Shown piece after piece: positions 11,940-12,089 of a DNA stretch of 12,089 nucleotides. The DNA is taken from positions 1-12,089 of the forward strand of contig DAOVXU010000030.1 of NCBI GenBank assembly GCA_030635995.1. Reading direction: 5' to 3'. The stretch is from Arcobacter sp. (GTDB taxonomy: Bacteria; Campylobacterota; Campylobacteria; Campylobacterales; Arcobacteraceae). The notes beneath the pieces are model-generated. The model had not been told where the DNA came from, did no database searches, and worked only from the letters and a program-made list of their open reading frames with translations. The translations under genes were made by a program, and so were the position numbers. Position 1 is the stretch's first letter, and each line of letters starts with the position of its first letter.

Positions 11940-12089
11940 ATGAGTAAAAGATTTAAAAGTTTATTAGAAAAAATTGAAGTAGAAAAAAGATATGCAATCG
12001 ATGAGGCAATATCTTTAGTTAAAAGTTTAGCATCTGTTAAATTTGATGAAACTGTTGATTTAGCATTAAATTTAAATGTAGATCCTAGA
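11940..12089 (+). CDS. rplA: 50S ribosomal protein L1, N-terminal fragment
   Basis: The first 50 codons are present and the frame runs off the right edge. The text reads MSKRFKSLLEKIEVEKRY, then AIDEAISLVKSLASVKFDETVDLALNL and NVDPR, matching the start of L1 (YSLDEAIELVKKLASAKFDETVEV and VDPR in relatives). L1 binds the 23S rRNA stalk that moves deacylated tRNA from the E site, and in many bacteria represses its own rplKA mRNA. AAGGA at 11929-11933 is 6 bases before the ATG. The structured spacer just upstream is a plausible place for that control. Confidence 0.95.
   Translation, partial: MSKRFKSLLEKIEVEKRYAIDEAISLVKSLASVKFDETVDLALNLNVDPR

Overview
The window is low-GC DNA carrying housekeeping genes whose sequences and order point to the Campylobacterota (formerly Epsilonproteobacteria), most likely an Arcobacter-like member of the Arcobacteraceae. 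This placement rests on protein resemblance from memory and on gene order (pgm/mraY/murD; tRNA-tuf-rpmG-tRNA-Trp-secE-nusG-rplK-rplA). It was not tested by a search.

Layout: (1) 1-171 is the C-terminal end of a DHH/DHHA1 phosphoesterase. (2) glnA (277-1704) encodes type I glutamine synthetase and ends at a strong hairpin shared with the convergent operon. (3) On the minus strand, gpmI (phosphoglycerate mutase), a short ABC ATPase and a class A penicillin-binding protein form a tightly packed operon read from 5918 to 1773. (4) On the plus strand, mraY (TTG start) and murD overlap by one base. The gpmI and mraY operons diverge from a 64-bp gap in which two -10 boxes sit face to face. Glycolysis, lipid I synthesis and peptidoglycan polymerisation therefore share one control point. 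(5) A tRNA cluster follows: Phe(GAA), Thr(TGT), Tyr(GTA), Gly(TCC), Thr(GGT). (6) The translation/transcription block is tuf, rpmG, tRNA-Trp(CCA), secE, nusG, rplK and the start of rplA. The Thr-Tyr-Gly-Thr-tuf order matches the classic thrU-tyrU-glyT-thrT-tufB arrangement of E. coli.

The least ordinary signal is a set of degenerate short tandem repeats with a 7-bp (sometimes 8- or 14-bp) period built on TAG or its complement CTA. They occur between rpmG and tRNA-Trp (an inverted pair of arrays), between nusG and rplK (a perfect 17-bp inverted repeat with a TAG-phased left arm), and apparently inside the murD reading frame at two domain boundaries. A related ATG-phased heptamer lies at the start of the ABC gene. 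Other points: Phe replaces the adenylylatable Tyr in glutamine synthetase, Ala replaces a near-invariant Arg in EF-Tu, tRNA-Phe has an acceptor-stem mismatch, a long hairpin precedes tuf, and a structured element between rplK and rplA could be an L1 autoregulatory site. No CRISPR array, insertion sequence, prophage or obvious new defence system was seen.
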